Of a DNA stretch of 64,000 nt, positions 61,974-64,000 are shown in pieces. The DNA lies in contig NZ_PQGG01000024.1 in NCBI RefSeq assembly GCF_002915595.1, positions 1 through 64,000 on the forward strand. The letters run 5' to 3'. Origin of the DNA: Zhongshania marina (lineage in GTDB: Bacteria; Pseudomonadota; Gammaproteobacteria; Pseudomonadales; Spongiibacteraceae). The notes under the pieces are model-generated. The model did not search any database. It saw only the letters and a list, made by a program, of their open reading frames with translations, and was not told where the DNA came from. Both the position numbers and the translations under genes were made by a program. Every line of letters starts with the position of its first letter. Positions within the stretch are counted from its first letter, which is position 1.

Positions 61974-64000
<2,027 letters not shown>

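Overview
The window looks like the chromosome of a free-living, probably marine, aerobic gammaproteobacterium close to the Cellvibrionales/Spongiibacteraceae or Pseudomonas side of the class. This is inferred from recognised gene families and gene order; no database search was run. The order malic enzyme, rpmE, priA, argS, SPOR protein, hslV, hslU, DUF971 is, as I recall it, the Pseudomonas-type arrangement. The many acyl-CoA enzymes and TonB receptors suggest a lipid or hydrocarbon specialist.

Layout. 1-972 is a complete IS982-family insertion sequence whose left end is exactly base 1. 1.1-9.3 kb holds envelope lipoproteins, an orphan ParA, riboflavin synthase, a flavin oxidoreductase, CmoM, an Mpo1-like membrane protein, a PPOX protein, a GDPD and two tiny tandem membrane proteins (8034-8306) that are paralogues of each other. 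9.5-25 kb is core: asnS, an nsrR/truncated haemoglobin pair with a readable NsrR operator, an RNase II family enzyme, phoH, DUF971, hslUV, a SPOR protein, argS, priA, rpmE and malic enzyme. 26.2-30.8 kb is an operon of acyl-CoA dehydrogenase, SDR, APH-type kinase, histidine phosphatase and SDR beside a LysR gene. It resembles the 4-hydroxyacyl-CoA route of LvaACD or ACAD10/11. 30.9-36.2 kb has gamma-glutamyltransferase, a zinc alcohol dehydrogenase and two divergent AraC regulators with a direct repeat between them. 36.2-49.3 kb is acyl-CoA catabolism: paired acyl-CoA dehydrogenases, thioesterase, flavin oxidoreductase, CoA ligase, two tandem TonB receptors, another acyl-CoA dehydrogenase and an enoyl-CoA hydratase.

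49.5-61.8 kb is the most unusual part. Three lipoprotein multihaem c-type cytochromes resemble rubber oxygenases RoxA/RoxB. The first is dihaem and carries a one-base frameshift; the other two are trihaem with an added N-terminal haem module. Between them is an operon of TlpA-like thioredoxin, DUF4266 lipoprotein ending in Cys-Gly-Cys-Asn, DUF3570 outer-membrane barrel and an ApbE-like protein that lacks a signal peptide and the usual metal-binding Asp. An AT-rich accessory patch (54.5-56.6 kb) and a 107-bp inverted-repeat element between the last two cytochromes suggest the region has been rearranged. The window closes inside a 2,4-dienoyl-CoA reductase gene (fadH).

Working together (inference): TonB receptors and outer-membrane lipoprotein cytochromes could capture and oxidatively cleave an unsaturated hydrophobic substrate, perhaps isoprenoid. 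The CoA ligase, dehydrogenases, hydratase and dienoyl-CoA reductase would then degrade the fragments. The TlpA-DUF4266-DUF3570-ApbE operon would be an associated envelope redox module of unknown function.
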